Source of the DNA: Clostridiaceae bacterium
GTDB lineage: Bacteria > Bacillota > Clostridia > Acetivibrionales > DTU013
Reading direction: 5' to 3'
DNA: 36,019 nucleotides
Assembly (NCBI GenBank): GCA_012519745.1
Contig: JAAYPO010000061.1
Coordinates: forward strand, 1 to 36,019
In this document: piece by piece, positions 23,077-35,600 of the stretch
Position numbering within the stretch: position 1 is the stretch's first letter
How the letters are laid out: each line of letters starts with the position of its first letter
Translations under genes and position numbers: made by a program
Notes under the pieces: model-generated
The model's database searches: none
Told to the model about the DNA's origin: nothing
What the model saw: only the letters and a program-made list of their open reading frames with translations

Positions 23077-24813
23077 CTATTCATCTATAAGATAAAGTAT
23101 TTTTACCGCATTTCCCGGTACATATTTGCTGCCGTATACTGCTGTGACACTGATATAATATTCGGTGCCATATGTCAGCTTCGAAAAATCACCATTTGAA
23201 TACGGCCTTTCAGTATCGATCTCCACTGATGTGGTATCGGCATCAAAAGCCTTTTCATAGTAACCATTTGCGGGGTATTCAGGATTCTGGTCCTTTTCCG
23301 ATATAACCACACGGTATTCGGTGAGCAGTGACGAATCTGACTTGTTCCACTTGACCACCAGCTTTCCATTTTCATATACGGCGCTGACCCGTGGCGCAGG
23401 GAACAGTACTTCACTGTCTTGCCCATTGTATCGAGCCTTGACCACATTGCCCGGGACCTTCCTGTCTTTGTACTCTGCGGTTATGCTGAAATAGTACTGC
23501 TCACCTTTTATGAAGTAGCCTCCAAAATCGCCGTTTGAATAGGCTGTCAGGTTATCGATCACAGCATAGTTTTTATTGCGGTCGGTGATGGTATAAAGAT
23601 AGCCGTTGTCCGGATATGAAGGGGTATCATCATTCCTTGACGCAACTACTCTGTAAGCAACAAACTCCGATGAGTCGATGCTATTCCATCTGAGAACCAG
23701 CTTCCCGTTTTCTTCCGCTGCTGTGACTATCGGTATTACACTCAATTCCGGATTTTCAGCACCGTTATACTTTAATCTGACAGTGTTTCCGGCAACAGTC
23801 CTGTCTGTATAGACAGCTGTAACACTGATATAGTAGGTTTCACCTTTGGTCAGGTAGCTGCCGAAGTCTCCCTGGTTATATTTTTGTGAGTTATTTATCA
23901 GAGCATATGTCCTGTCTCTGTCGGTGATGCTGTAAAGATAGCCATTGGCAGGATATTCAGGAGTGTTGTCTCCCTTTGATATTACGACCCTGTATTCCCT
24001 GAACTTATCAGAGGTTATTTTGTTCCATCTTAATACCGGTATGTTATTTTCCGTGGAGATGGATACCACCGGCTTTGTGTATGTATTGCTGCTGCCGCTG
24101 TTATTGTCATCATATGTGACTTTGTCCTCATTATATGTGACCTTCTCTTCATTTTGCACAAATGCTTTGCGAAGAAGTGTAGCCGACTGTGCCCGGGTAA
24201 GGTTGCCCTGAGGATCGAAGACAGTCCTGCCGTCTTTTGTATAGCCTTGGATCAGCCCATGCTTTACAGATAATGCGACATACTTCTTAAGATTAGGAGA
24301 AATCTGTGCAGCATCCGCAAATGTATTGAGAATGCTTTCGTTCACTGTATCATTCTGATATCCCAGGGCCTTTACGAGAGCAACAGCCATATCCTCTCTT
24401 ACTGCTGCCTGCTTGGGTTTGAAGTAATCGCCGCTTGCTGTTCTGAAGCCTGTCAGATATGCTTTTGCAGCTTCTACGAAAGGATATTCCCAGGCGGTCT
24501 TCTTCACATCCAGGAATGATGGAGTATCAGGCTTGTACTGCTTGAGCTGCAGAGTATTTACCATCATCTTTGCAAACTCTGCTCTTGTAACTGTGCCGTT
24601 GGGTTCAAAAATGTCCTTGCTCTTGCCATCGATTATCTTTTTTTCGAGCATCCACATGATATCTTCATATGCCCAGTGACCCGGCTTAACGTCCTTGAAT
24701 CCTTTTGAATTGAACAAACTGTTGATATTCTTTGCAAATACCGGAGCCGACATCGAAACTAATAACATCAGACAAACAATCAGTGATATCAGCCTCTTTG
24801 TTCCATTTTTCAT
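23077..24813 (-). CDS. Secreted SLH-domain protein with three Fn3-like modules
   Basis: The protein has 578 residues, and GGGGGAAA precedes the ATG. A signal peptide ends at about residue 27 (APVFA). Three S-layer-homology domains follow, near 38-90, 98-150 and 163-217; the first has the FKDVKPGHWAYEDI and TVTRAEFAKM hallmarks. SLH triplets bind pyruvylated secondary wall polymer, so the protein is held on the wall. A polar linker (219-246) leads to three tandem ~105-residue modules (about 248-351, 359-463, 472-574). They share LRWNK, EYRVVIS, PEYPANGY, NGDF and YYISVTAVY, and look like fibronectin III-type folds. No enzyme motif is seen, so I infer a structural or adhesive role. It has its own terminator and diverges from the membrane LuxR gene. 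Confidence 0.9.
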   Translation of the reverse strand: MKNGTKRLISLIVCLMLLVSMSAPVFAKNINSLFNSKGFKDVKPGHWAYEDIMWMLEKKIIDGKSKDIFEPNGTVTRAEFAKMMVNTLQLKQYKPDTPSFLDVKKTAWEYPFVEAAKAYLTGFRTASGDYFKPKQAAVREDMAVALVKALGYQNDTVNESILNTFADAAQISPNLKKYVALSVKHGLIQGYTKDGRTVFDPQGNLTRAQSATLLRKAFVQNEEKVTYNEDKVTYDDNNSGSSNTYTKPVVSISTENNIPVLRWNKITSDKFREYRVVISKGDNTPEYPANGYLYSITDRDRTYALINNSQKYNQGDFGSYLTKGETYYISVTAVYTDRTVAGNTVRLKYNGAENPELSVIPIVTAAEENGKLVLRWNSIDSSEFVAYRVVASRNDDTPSYPDNGYLYTITDRNKNYAVIDNLTAYSNGDFGGYFIKGEQYYFSITAEYKDRKVPGNVVKARYNGQDSEVLFPAPRVSAVYENGKLVVKWNKSDSSLLTEYRVVISEKDQNPEYPANGYYEKAFDADTTSVEIDTERPYSNGDFSKLTYGTEYYISVTAVYGSKYVPGNAVKILYLIDE

Positions 24814-24998
24814 GATCTTTCCCCCTTTGGTTGATTATGTGATATACATTCGCTGTCGGGGAAAAATTATCTGAGGTGATTTTCAAACGTAATGAAACTG
24901 TAATATAAGAGCATCCTGCTTCGGTACATGGAATTTATTCAAGTGCCGGCTTGTATCTGCTTAGTTTGTTTACATTATTTAGTTTATGTTAGCTTGTG

Positions 24999-25027
24999 TT
25001 GTAATATTTATCCATTCGATGTATAAT
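24999..25027 (+). promoter_or_regulatory. Sigma-A promoter of the MFS-LuxR gene
   Basis: TTGTAA (24999-25004) and a perfect TATAAT (25022-25027) are 17 nt apart. The start would be near 25034, about 32 nt before the ATG. The rest of the 252-bp divergent gap shows no clear promoter for the SLH gene. Confidence 0.75.
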
Positions 25028-25065
25028 GTAACTATCATGTATTTGAGCACGCTAAGAGTGACGAT

Positions 25066-26508
25066 ATGATAAAAGCTGAACATAATATTAAAAAAAGCAT
25101 CCCCGGTTCTTTTTTAGAACTGTTTCGTTCCAAAGACAACATCAACCTCCGCAATGTGCGGCTGGATCATCTGCAATATATGTTGATTTTTCCCTTGGCG
25201 CCTGTTTTTGCAAATATGCAGGGAGCCTTATTCAGCTATTCTGTCAGGCTTCTTGGGCTGGACGCCATGACATTGATGGGCAGCGCGTATTGTGTCGGTG
25301 CCGGGTCGCTGTTTGCCTTTTCGAATGTAAAAAACATGGCAAAGGTTTCCCGGATTTCCGCTATTATCATGGCGGCCGCCTATATACCATGGCTCATGAT
25401 GGGCGAAAGCCTGCTCAGTCTGTTGCTTGCCATCATATTCATGTTCTTTTTGGGCGGCTGCGCTGCCTGTGCGGCATTTGCCTACACCTTTGCACTGAAC
25501 AATACAGAGAGACTGCTGGGTGCGGCAATGATCTCCACATTTTTTGCACTAAATCAGATCGTTTCCGGCCTTTCCCTCCTGTCCGGCCTTTTTGACAGGA
25601 CATATCTGACGGCGCTTATAGCAGGCAGCTGCATATGTCTGCTGCTATACAAAGCCGGTGATTTCACTTTTGCCGAAAACAGGCCAAAAGCTTCACTGAA
25701 CCCCGCACTTAAGCTGACTCTTTATTTCTTTGTGGCTCATTACTTCGTTGAAATATTCTATACTTACCTGCCCGGAGCGTCCAGTCCTGACGCCATGGTC
25801 GCCAACGGAGCCGTCGGCATATTGGTGGTGTGTCTTGCAGTCGTGATGCAGCTTGTCACAAAACGCAGCATCTGGAACATGTGCAATCTTTTCTTTCTGG
25901 CCGAGATCGGTACCTACATGCTGTATTTTATGAAGGAAGGCTCTGTGCTTCGAAGCTTTGCGCGTTTTCTCCACGGCTTCGAACAGATGGGGTATATCGC
26001 GGCGTATTACCTCCTGGGATGTGTATTCAAGAAGCACGGTGATTTTCGCACCTTCAAGCTGAGCCTTGTTACTATCCTGCCGGCCAGCATGCTTTCCTAT
26101 GTGATCCCGGGGATATTGGCCTCCTATGCACCTGATCTGCTCCCGCTTGCGGCCACGCTGACCTCCGGTGTTATATTTATCGTGTTTATACTGATGTCTC
26201 CAGCCTATTCCAGACACCTGTTTTTCGCTGAATGGGCCGATGATTTCTACGGTGTTGACATGGCCGAAGCCGGACAGAAAATCCAGCGATCGGGCATGCT
26301 GGAAAACCTGGGCCTTTCACCCCGTGAGAAGGAAGTAGCCTTATTGCTTTTGCAGGGCCGTTCTGCAAAGGAGATCTCACAGGAATTGGTGATCACCATC
26401 AGTACTGTCAATTTTCACATCAAAAACCTCTATAAAAAACTAAAAATCAGTAATCGTTCTGAACTCTTCGCCCGGTTTTCTTCCCATTCCATATCAATGA
26501 AGGTATAA
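25066..26508 (+). CDS. Membrane-embedded LuxR-type regulator: 12-TM MFS-like domain fused to HTH
   Basis: The protein has 480 residues; AGAGTG before the ATG is a weak binding site. Residues ~38-377 contain about twelve hydrophobic segments in an MFS-like pattern, with a central hydrophilic stretch near 197-210. After the last span and a ~30-residue linker comes a LuxR/NarL helix-turn-helix (about 410-470: LSPREKEVALLLLQG, AKEIS, ISTVNFHIKNLYKKL). Such one-piece fusions of a transporter-like sensor to a LuxR domain are known, mainly from Coriobacteria and some Clostridia, and are thought to sense a ligand at or in the membrane and regulate adjacent genes. Here the adjacent gene, 102 nt downstream on the same strand, encodes the giant surface protein. 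The ligand is unknown. Confidence 0.88.
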   Translation: MIKAEHNIKKSIPGSFLELFRSKDNINLRNVRLDHLQYMLIFPLAPVFANMQGALFSYSVRLLGLDAMTLMGSAYCVGAGSLFAFSNVKNMAKVSRISAIIMAAAYIPWLMMGESLLSLLLAIIFMFFLGGCAACAAFAYTFALNNTERLLGAAMISTFFALNQIVSGLSLLSGLFDRTYLTALIAGSCICLLLYKAGDFTFAENRPKASLNPALKLTLYFFVAHYFVEIFYTYLPGASSPDAMVANGAVGILVVCLAVVMQLVTKRSIWNMCNLFFLAEIGTYMLYFMKEGSVLRSFARFLHGFEQMGYIAAYYLLGCVFKKHGDFRTFKLSLVTILPASMLSYVIPGILASYAPDLLPLAATLTSGVIFIVFILMSPAYSRHLFFAEWADDFYGVDMAEAGQKIQRSGMLENLGLSPREKEVALLLLQGRSAKEISQELVITISTVNFHIKNLYKKLKISNRSELFARFSSHSISMKV

Positions 26509-26540
26509 TGCAGGCTATTTTATGCTGACCTACCAAAATT

Positions 26541-26550
26541 GATAGCTATC
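26541..26550. promoter_or_regulatory. Perfect palindrome GATAGCTATC upstream of the giant gene
   Basis: This 10-bp palindrome, extended to near-symmetry as TTGATAGCTATCCAA, lies in the 102-bp gap before the giant gene. It might be a regulator site. No convincing -35/-10 pair was found in this gap, so the gene could also be read through from the LuxR gene. Confidence 0.3.
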
Positions 26551-26610
26551 CAACATACTTTTCTTTCTATAAAATTGGAAAGGAATGGAGGTCAATAGGG
26601 GGGTTACGAT

Positions 26611-29600
26611 ATGGAATCCATTAAGAAAGCATTCTGTTGGGTACTTATGCAGTTTAGAATTCATACGGTGCGTTCACTGCTGATCACCATCCCCGCCCTG
26701 GTCATTGCTGTCGGCGGGATCCTATGGGCATGCGGTGTTTTTTCAGGCAGCAGCTCCACATACCTGCCCCACCGTGAATATATCCTTACTCCTGCCGAAA
26801 AGCCGGAGCCTCAAACGCTGGAGGAGCTGCTGCACAGCGATTTCCCCAGTGTGGATACGCTGTTGAAAAACCCCGGAGTGGCACAGGAGTTGATACTGGC
26901 TGAAAATATGACGGATATCGTCGATTCTCGCCTGGCGCTGAACAATCTGCGCAGTCTGGATGAACAGTTGAAGCAACGCCTTGAGGAAGAAGCTCCGCCA
27001 GTTGTCGATATAGCTGCACGCTCTTCCGGCAACAACAAGAGGTCCGGAACTGCCGATGATGCAGGCGGGCTGTCCATAACCGAACAGACCTCCGGTGCGG
27101 TGGCTGCAAATCAGCCGGGTGCCGCTGCAACAAGGAGCGGTGATACATCAATACCCCTTGCCGGATCAACGCAACTCGCTTTAAATCACCGTAATAAACT
27201 TGAAACATTAAAGTCTGCCACAGAAAAACTCTTGGCAGTACCGTCCTTCGGCAGTCCTGTAAGGTTTCCTGCGGTTTTGAATATAAAGGGCGTCTGGCAA
27301 TCCCCCGACGAAGCGCTCATCCATATGGTGCCCTCAGGCGACTGGCTGCCCGGTGAGGGCTGCAGGCTCTATCGTGTGGTGAACGGTGAGAAAGTGCTGA
27401 TCGCAGAAAGGCTCGCATCGTCCGAGACAGGCTTGTCCGGAGATCTGGAGCTGGAAAATGCGGATATGATCCGGGCTCTTTATCATCAGGCCGAACTGAC
27501 CCCCGATAAGCTCGGCAAGCTGGGCATGGACTCCGAGGAGTTCCACGAAATGGCCTACCGGACATATTCTCTCGAATCGAGGCCTCGAATAGGCGGAGAG
27601 ACAGACTTTCTGGCTATGAAGGAGGCTCTTGTCACCATCCCGGCAGGCATCGAACAGAAGATACCTGAAACCGACCTTTTGCTCGACCGGCCCATCATCC
27701 TATCCGGCAGACAGCCCAACGGGCAATATGCCAGTGCGGCGATCCAATCATCCGTCTGGAAGAAATTCTCCGTCAGACAGGCTGAAATGCCGGCAGGCAT
27801 AGATGATCTGAAGCTCTTGCCGGATGGCGGGACGAAATTTGAAACCGCAAATGAGATCCTTGCCGCAAGGCAGCGTCTTTCGACACTGGCCTTCGTTGAC
27901 GACGAATTCGCTGAGGAGGCCGGACTCCTCTTCCGTGACGATCTGTCGGGGCTGGGCCTGCCCGACGGAGCCGAAATCAGCTATGTTGCGGAAATGCCCG
28001 CTCACGCCGGCTCCACCCTTCAAATCATCAAAGGAGATGAAAATAACCTTACCAAGCCCCAAAGGCTCATGGGATACGGCATCGACGGCAAAGTACCCCT
28101 GCGCTGGGCAGAAGCAGAGACAAAGAAGGAAAGAAGCATACTGAGCGGATATCATATCGAACGCAGGCTTGACGGTGAAAGCAAATTCACCAGGATCACC
28201 AATGAGCCTGTAGTCATTACACATATGCTTGACGAAACAAACACCTATTTCCAATCGCCGGTCTTTTATGAGGATACGGTAGAAAACGGCCGCACAGCCG
28301 AATACCGCATCTATTCCATCGACGTATTTGGCAGAAGGAGCGGGTATTCGGACGTTTGTACGCTAAAAGTCGAAAAGGTGACTCCGCCTAACGCCCCCGC
28401 AGCAGATGCGCCCGGCCTCACCTATTCCGGAAAGAGCGGGAAATCTCCTGCTGCCGGCAATCCCGTCAATTCCGACGATTCCGGCAATGACACGGAGGTG
28501 TCACCCGCCGTTCATATAGCCAGTGAACTCAATCCGAACAAGCGCGGCATCGCTCTGCCGGTTTTCACCGATTCACCCGATACAGTACGCTTCACGATTT
28601 ACAGAGCGGTAGCTGTAGGCGCAAAGGGATTTGGACCGCCCGAGCTGATCGCCGATCTGGAATATGACAATCCAAAGGCAGCCGCTTCCAACGGGGCACA
28701 GCCGGAGAGTTCTGAAGCAGCATATCCCGGCATTGGTTTGGGACCGTCGCAGACAGTGGATCTTAAAGCAACACAGCAGGGCATTGACTTAGAACCGGTA
28801 CGGCCCGAATTATATCAAACGGCTGTGACGTGGAAGAGCATTTTTGCCAGGAGCAAACACGCACTACTCAAAACTCCTTCCCCCTTAAGTCCTGATCTGA
28901 TATATTTTGATGACGATATCACAGACGGCTGTACATATAAATACTGGGTTTCCGCATGGGATTCGTGGAATAACGAAAGCGCCTGGTCCCAGGCAGTCTC
29001 ATTTGCTTTGCCCACGGATGCCGAGCCTCAGGATCCGGGTGAGCTGTTCATCGCAATGCATCCGCGGATTCTAAACGATTATTCCGCAAATCCTCCGGGA
29101 CTCATACACGATGGCATAGTCACCTACGATGATCTGTCGCTGGCAGCCGAGCTGCCAAAGAGGCCTGTACCGGAAGGCGCCGTAATGGAAACGGTACAGG
29201 ATGCCATCGAGGATGGCGTTGCCATAGGAAGATTCCTTACATATACCGGTATGAGATCATACGGATCGGGCACCGATATGGGAGCACACGGCTCGGGCGG
29301 CAGCACGGGATCGTCTGCCTCCGGCCAAGCTGCCATTGTGGGAGCATCCGGTTCCAGTACCATCACAGGGCCATCCGGTTCCAGTACCATCACAGGGCCA
29401 TCACGCCCGAATATCGCATATTGTCCTCCCTATATCGACATCAGATACGACAACCTTCCGTCAGACAGGTATATGCATGTGTTCTTAGGCGTGCGGGGCG
29501 AGGACGTCCTCCCCGACGGTACAGCGCGCCTCAAATGGCCGGCATACAGCGGCGAAGGATTGGGAGGCTATGTTGTATACCGTCCTTTATTTAATGTAAA

Positions 29601-32600
29601 GTCTCTTGAAGAAATGCAGAAAATGTCGCGGACCGAGCTTCTTCGGATGGGCATGTGGGAGCGTATGAACGAATTGGCTCTGACACAGAACCAGCTGCTC
29701 GTAAGCGGCATGGACCCCACACCTGGAAATCTTGCAGTGTTTCTGATATGCCTTGAGCCCGAAGCATCTGAATCATCTGAATTGGAATCACTGCTTCAAA
29801 GATTTGACGATCTGCATCATATCGGCCGTCAATCCCAGGAATCGACTCAATCTGAAATAAATCCGGAGGGCGGTTATGTCTACATCGACTGGGATGCCCC
29901 TGACGACCCGCAGATCGAATTTTATCGCGTATACCGAAGCGAGGTGCCCTCCTTCAAAAAGCCCGTTGATGAATCCGCCCTCGAATGGACGCTGGTCGGC
30001 GACCGGCTTGTGAACCCCAAATACACAGAACGGGTGGAGCAAACCTTTGCCCATTATTACTACTACAAGATCACATCGGTATCCCCATGGGGCATCGAGT
30101 CGACGGTCGGCAGGGTGCAGCGTTTCCGTGTACCCTCCACCAAGCCGCCGCAGACCCCCAACCTCCTGCTGCCGCTCCAGACAAAGGAGGGTGTGAAGGT
30201 GCAGTTCTCGGCGGTCAGCCACTGCGACCGGTACGAAATATACCGTGCCGCTATTCCCAGACCGGGTCAGGAGGACATAGACGAGCTGCTGTCCCTGGAT
30301 CCTGAACTGCATGCAGTACTGTTTGCATCACCGGCCGAGGAGGATATTTTCCTGAAAAATCTGCTGAGGACTTCTCTTATACCGAACCCTTCGATGAACT
30401 CCGGTCCTGACGGGGCAAACCCTTCACCGGCTGCCGGGCGGTCCGGGACAGAGGCAGGATCGTCTGCACCGCAGAATGCCTCAGGCTCATATCTGCCTGT
30501 TCAGATCAATCCGATCAGCAGGCTTAAAACGCTCACCGGCTTTAACGCAGCCTCAGTGATAGATAATCTCACCGGCCTTGACGATGACCGGCTGCGAATC
30601 ACATACAATACGATCCTGGACAAATACGGCCCCCTTGCCCTGGCAGACTACGATGTCCTGAGCATTGAAATGATGAATAGAGTGAAATGGGTCAAGGTAG
30701 GTGAGCTTCCGTCCGACTACGACACTGTCGAAGCGGTGGACCCTGCCACCGGCCTTTTAAAACCTCTCTCCTTTAATGATACAACAGCCAGATACGGCAT
30801 CACCTACCTCTACACCGTTCAGGCCTGGAACGACGATAACCTGGGTTCCTCAAGACCCGAGCCTGTGAAAGCCACCCCACGCAGAAACCGTGCCTTCGAT
30901 CCCATCGACGGGCTTACGGGAGAGATCGATGATGCCATGAGGCCGAGTCTTGAATGGGATCTGCCCAAAATGTCTCCGCTGACCCAGGAGCAGTGTCTGG
31001 ACGATACAGTTGGCTATATTGTCTACCGTTCGGATACAGAAGATGGGACATATTATCAGGCAAGTCCGCTTCTCTTTACCAACAGCTGGGTGGACGAAAA
31101 TGCCGATCCTTATGCCTATAACTGGTACAGGGTAAAGGTCCTCGATACAGGCGGCTATCTATCGGAATTTTCCGAGCCGGTACTCGTCAGGTATAATAAC
31201 TATATCTCCGTATTAACAACGGAAATACCCGGATTACGCGTGCCCAAAGCGCCTGAAATCAGCATCAGAGGCGAAAGCTTTGCCATAACCGAAGGTGATG
31301 GGTTCAGTGTGGCATACCAGCTCACCGGCGACAAGCCCGTCACAGTCACAGCAAGGGCAGTGAACGCCGCAGGCGCCACAGTTTCAGAGTTTTCGGCGGA
31401 TGAAGGCGCAAATATTGTCAAGGCTCCAAAAAGCCTGAAGCCCGGTACATACCGTGTCACGGTCACAGCAAGAAACACCGCTGGCGTGCATTCAGCCTCC
31501 TTTACTCTTACTGTATCGGCTAAAGCAGTTATCGACAAGCCCCAGATCCCCATCGAAACACCCCAGATCGACGCGCCACAGATCCCCATTGAAATACCTC
31601 AGATCGACGCGCCACAGATCCCCATTGAAATACCTCAGATCGACGCACCTCGTATCTCCTTTGACGGCAACAGCTTCAGAATCACTCAGGGAGACGGATT
31701 TGGGACAGTCTACGAGCTTTCCGGCACCGAGCCTGTCACAGTCACGGTAAAAGCCACCACCGCCGACGGTTCTGCAGCAAGAGGGTTTTCTGCGGATCAT
31801 GCCGCACATCTGGTTAAGGCCGGTCCGGACCTGGCTGTCGGCACATACTATGTCACAGCAACAGCCAAAAATGAAGCCGGCGAGCATTCTGCTTCATTTA
31901 CACTGACAGTACAGGCCAAGGCAGCAATACCGCCCAAGCTCGACGCTCGTGAGGATGACTATAACTTCACGATCCTCGCCGGCTCTGATACATATACGGT
32001 CCGGTTGTCCGCGACAGGCACAAAACCTCTCAGTTGGTCATTGAAGGCGGGTTCTTCGCGTCTTAATATCGTTCCCGCTGAGCTAAGTATCGACAGCAAC
32101 GGCTTGCTGACTGTCGCCAAGGGGATCAAGGCCGGCAAGTACAGCTTCGTTGTCCATGTTGCCAACGAATCCGGCTCAGACGAAAGAGTAGTCAACCTCA
32201 ATGTCATGGCCCGATTCTCACCCATCGGCCTCATCGAACCAAAGCTTCTTGCAATGAACGGTGAGGCAGCCATTCTGCCATCAGTTCAGCAATACAACCT
32301 GTTGGCTGTCACTTCCTTCGAGCAGTCATCAGACCAGTCAGGCATCCATTTGCAGGGACTTCAGGGCACCGGGCCCCAGGGGCTGTCGGGCACCCAGCAG
32401 ACCTCTCCGTCTTCCGTTTCGCAGCAGCTATTTCCGCACACCCAATCGCTCACAACTGCTTATGATCACCAGATCGATCAGATGAGCTGCATGGGATTCA
32501 TCCTGACAGACGTAAAGCTCAACAGGGTCCCCTACACTGATCGCTTTGCCGGAAGGGGTTTGTTGGACATCGGGTACGACATTCCCATCGAGGTCTGGAT

Positions 32601-35600
32601 TACCAACGCCGATTTCGATGATGCAGTCGGTTACAGCACTAGTGTACTGAAAAAAGGATCGGTCTACATATCAGCACCTGCCGAGCTTGAAAACATCGGC
32701 CTGACGTTGATGAGCCTCGATTTATCCCCCGACAGCAAAACGGCAAAGGTCAGCGGTTATATCAAGAGCACGACAGAAGGTCAAAATCTGGCAGGTGATC
32801 TGTACGTGCTGGAATTCGAAGATGCGGCGCTTGAGCCGGGCAGAGTAGTTGTCGGCCAGGGGATCCCTGAAATACGCTGGAAGCAGTTCGTTTTCAAAAG
32901 TCTCAATTATATCAATATATATCTCGGCGCCGTGCAGGACACAGACAAGAAGCTTTTGTCAATGTCAGGCAAAGGCATATACATGAGATCCCATCTCGAA
33001 ACGCTCAGCAACGAGGGTCTGCAATTTGAACAGAGCATAATAAGCTTTGACATGCAAGGCAGAATGGATGCCACCTTCGTCACTGCCAGAGAACAATGCC
33101 TGCAGTTGCTGGTGCCGGGCGGCGCAGGACTGCGGGTCGACCAGGCTGCCCTTCAGTTCAGGAACGGGGAGGTCAAGCCCGGTGGACGTCTCATCGGCAA
33201 ACTGGTGCTTCCATTCGAAAATGCCACCGCCGGCGGCTCCCTGGTACCGGCTGTTTACGCAGGCGGACATCCCGCACACAGCGAGATGGACGACATCGCA
33301 GCCGGCAGCGGCGAGCTTTCTCCGGGGGAAATGGTTGTGATGAATGATACATTGGTACACTATGGTGAAACGGTACAGCAAAACAGCCTTCTCATCCTGC
33401 CAGCCTCCTTTGCACTTCAGGATAAATGTACATCGATCCCTATTGATGTGGCAAACTGGGACGGCGGAGGCTTTGTGGTCAAATCGTCGACCATGGATCC
33501 CGTAAGGGTGACAAATCGTAATCTGGAGGGCGGCTACAGCGAGGATGGTTTTTACATCTATAATCAGCGTGCTCAGGCTGTCGTTGTATCACCCTCGACG
33601 GTGTCGGTGGACCTTGACCGCAAATCCTTCCTGCCGGGCAGCGACAGCTCTCAGAACCAGAACGGCACCGGAGAGATCCTCACACCGAAGGAAGTCGGAA
33701 AACCCTTCTGGGTGGGTGTCGTTATCAACGGCGGAAAGCTGGCTTTGCCATCATCCTACCTTCAGCAGGCTGACGGGGGGACCATCGAGTTTATGCTGGC
33801 AGAGGGTGAGATGATCTACGACCTGAACGGCTTTAATTACCAGAGCTATATGTACAGCAGCGATCCGGAAGGCGTACCTGCCCGTTTCGGCGATAGTCTT
33901 GGCGGCTTTGAGCATGTGAGGATCAAGGACTGCCTCCTGGATATGTATTCAAACCGTGTCAACTTCGAGATCAACGCAATGGTCCGGGTAGATCTCTTTC
34001 ATTATGAATGGGCCGAAGCAAAGCTTTTTACCGACGAAAAGGGAAAATTCATATGCTCGGCAGCTCCCACAATGATCGAAGATTGTCTGGCAAAGGGCGT
34101 GGATGTGAAAATAGACGGAGGCTTTTTTGAACGGGAGGGTCTGAAGATCAGCGGTCAGGTTATACTGCCCCCTCCGGGCACTGCCGGTTACGAAATCGGT
34201 TCGCAGGACCCGCTGGCTTTCACCAGCATGATAGTGCCTGCCGATCCTGAAAAAATACGCGTGCAGAGCAGCACGAACATCTATGCCTCCGTGCCTCTCG
34301 ATAAGCCTGTGAACATCGACTTCCAGGGCTTCCCCATGGAAGTGCGCGGCTTTGACATCAAATACACCGCTCCCAAGACTCCGCAAGTCCTTCCCAGAGG
34401 CGAACACAAAACCGATTTTGCGGAACTGACTCTACACGGAGCAACACAGCTTTCGGACAGCATCGCGCTGTCAAACGACACCACCGACTCTCTTGTGGTC
34501 AAGTGCGCCGATAAAGAGGTCATCCCGTCGGTGCTTTACGATAAGTCATACTCGATACTGAACAACTCCTTCGACGGCTGTATCGACGTTGTAGGCAGGC
34601 TTGTACCCAAAAAGATCCAAAATGCGGGCGGTCGTCTTGTGGAGTTTGAGAGCGAAGAACTGGAGCTCATATTCCTGGGGCAAAATCTCAATTCACTGCC
34701 GGTGGCCCACTACACCCGCTTCGGCAAGGCGGGCAGCAATTTCTACTTCGCGGTGGGACTTGCGCCAATGGGCGGTAAACCCATCAACTTCGGCGCCGGC
34801 AACATAGAAAGATTCACAGGACTTGTAGCCCAAAACATGAAGGTGGATAAGGACGAACAAGGGCGGCTTGCCTTCCCGGAAAATGCCGGCAATATGAGTG
34901 CCTATATCAGAGATCTCCAGGTGGGCGGCGGCAGATTCGCCGGCGGTATCAAGGGCGAGATGACCGTTTTCAGGCTGTGCACCATAAAAAACCTATACTT
35001 CGGCTTCGAGCCCGGTCCGAAGGTCACTGCAGGCGGCGATGTATACGTGCCTCTGGACATAAAATCCATCGTTGATGGAAACCCCTCCAGATATGTTGGA
35101 AAGACTAATATACAATACAGACATGCCGACCGCTATTTCTCCTTCAAAATGACCTTCGACAATATGAACATCGTAATATTTGATTTCGGAGGCAGCATGG
35201 GCCTTGAGTACAGCCCTCGCCTGTTCGGCGTTCAGATCGGGTATCCCGAAACGCTGTACACCAATTTCCAGCTGGGTTTCATCCCCGTCCATGTAGGCGT
35301 CGGCCTTGGCTTTCGCATCGATCAGGATAACGAATCCATGGTTCAGGCTAAACTTGAATTCGGGCTTGAGAAGGAAATAGAAGTTGCCATTGTATATCTG
35401 CACGGCTATATCTATGCAGGCGCTGACGGAGCATATTACTGGGGCGGTCCCGACGGCAGCAGGATCACGCTGGACCTCTATTTGAAGGGCGGCATCGAGG
35501 GCGGTATCGTAGCCTTCGATAAAAGATACAACATCATCAGCTTCTATCTGGACGCCCACGGCACACTGGCATCGGGCGGCGGCTTCAAGAGCTGGGAACT

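Noticed and set aside
31540-31647. CRISPR-like repeat array
   Set aside because: The repeats are contiguous without spacers, in frame inside a coding gene, and encode a Pro-rich linker.
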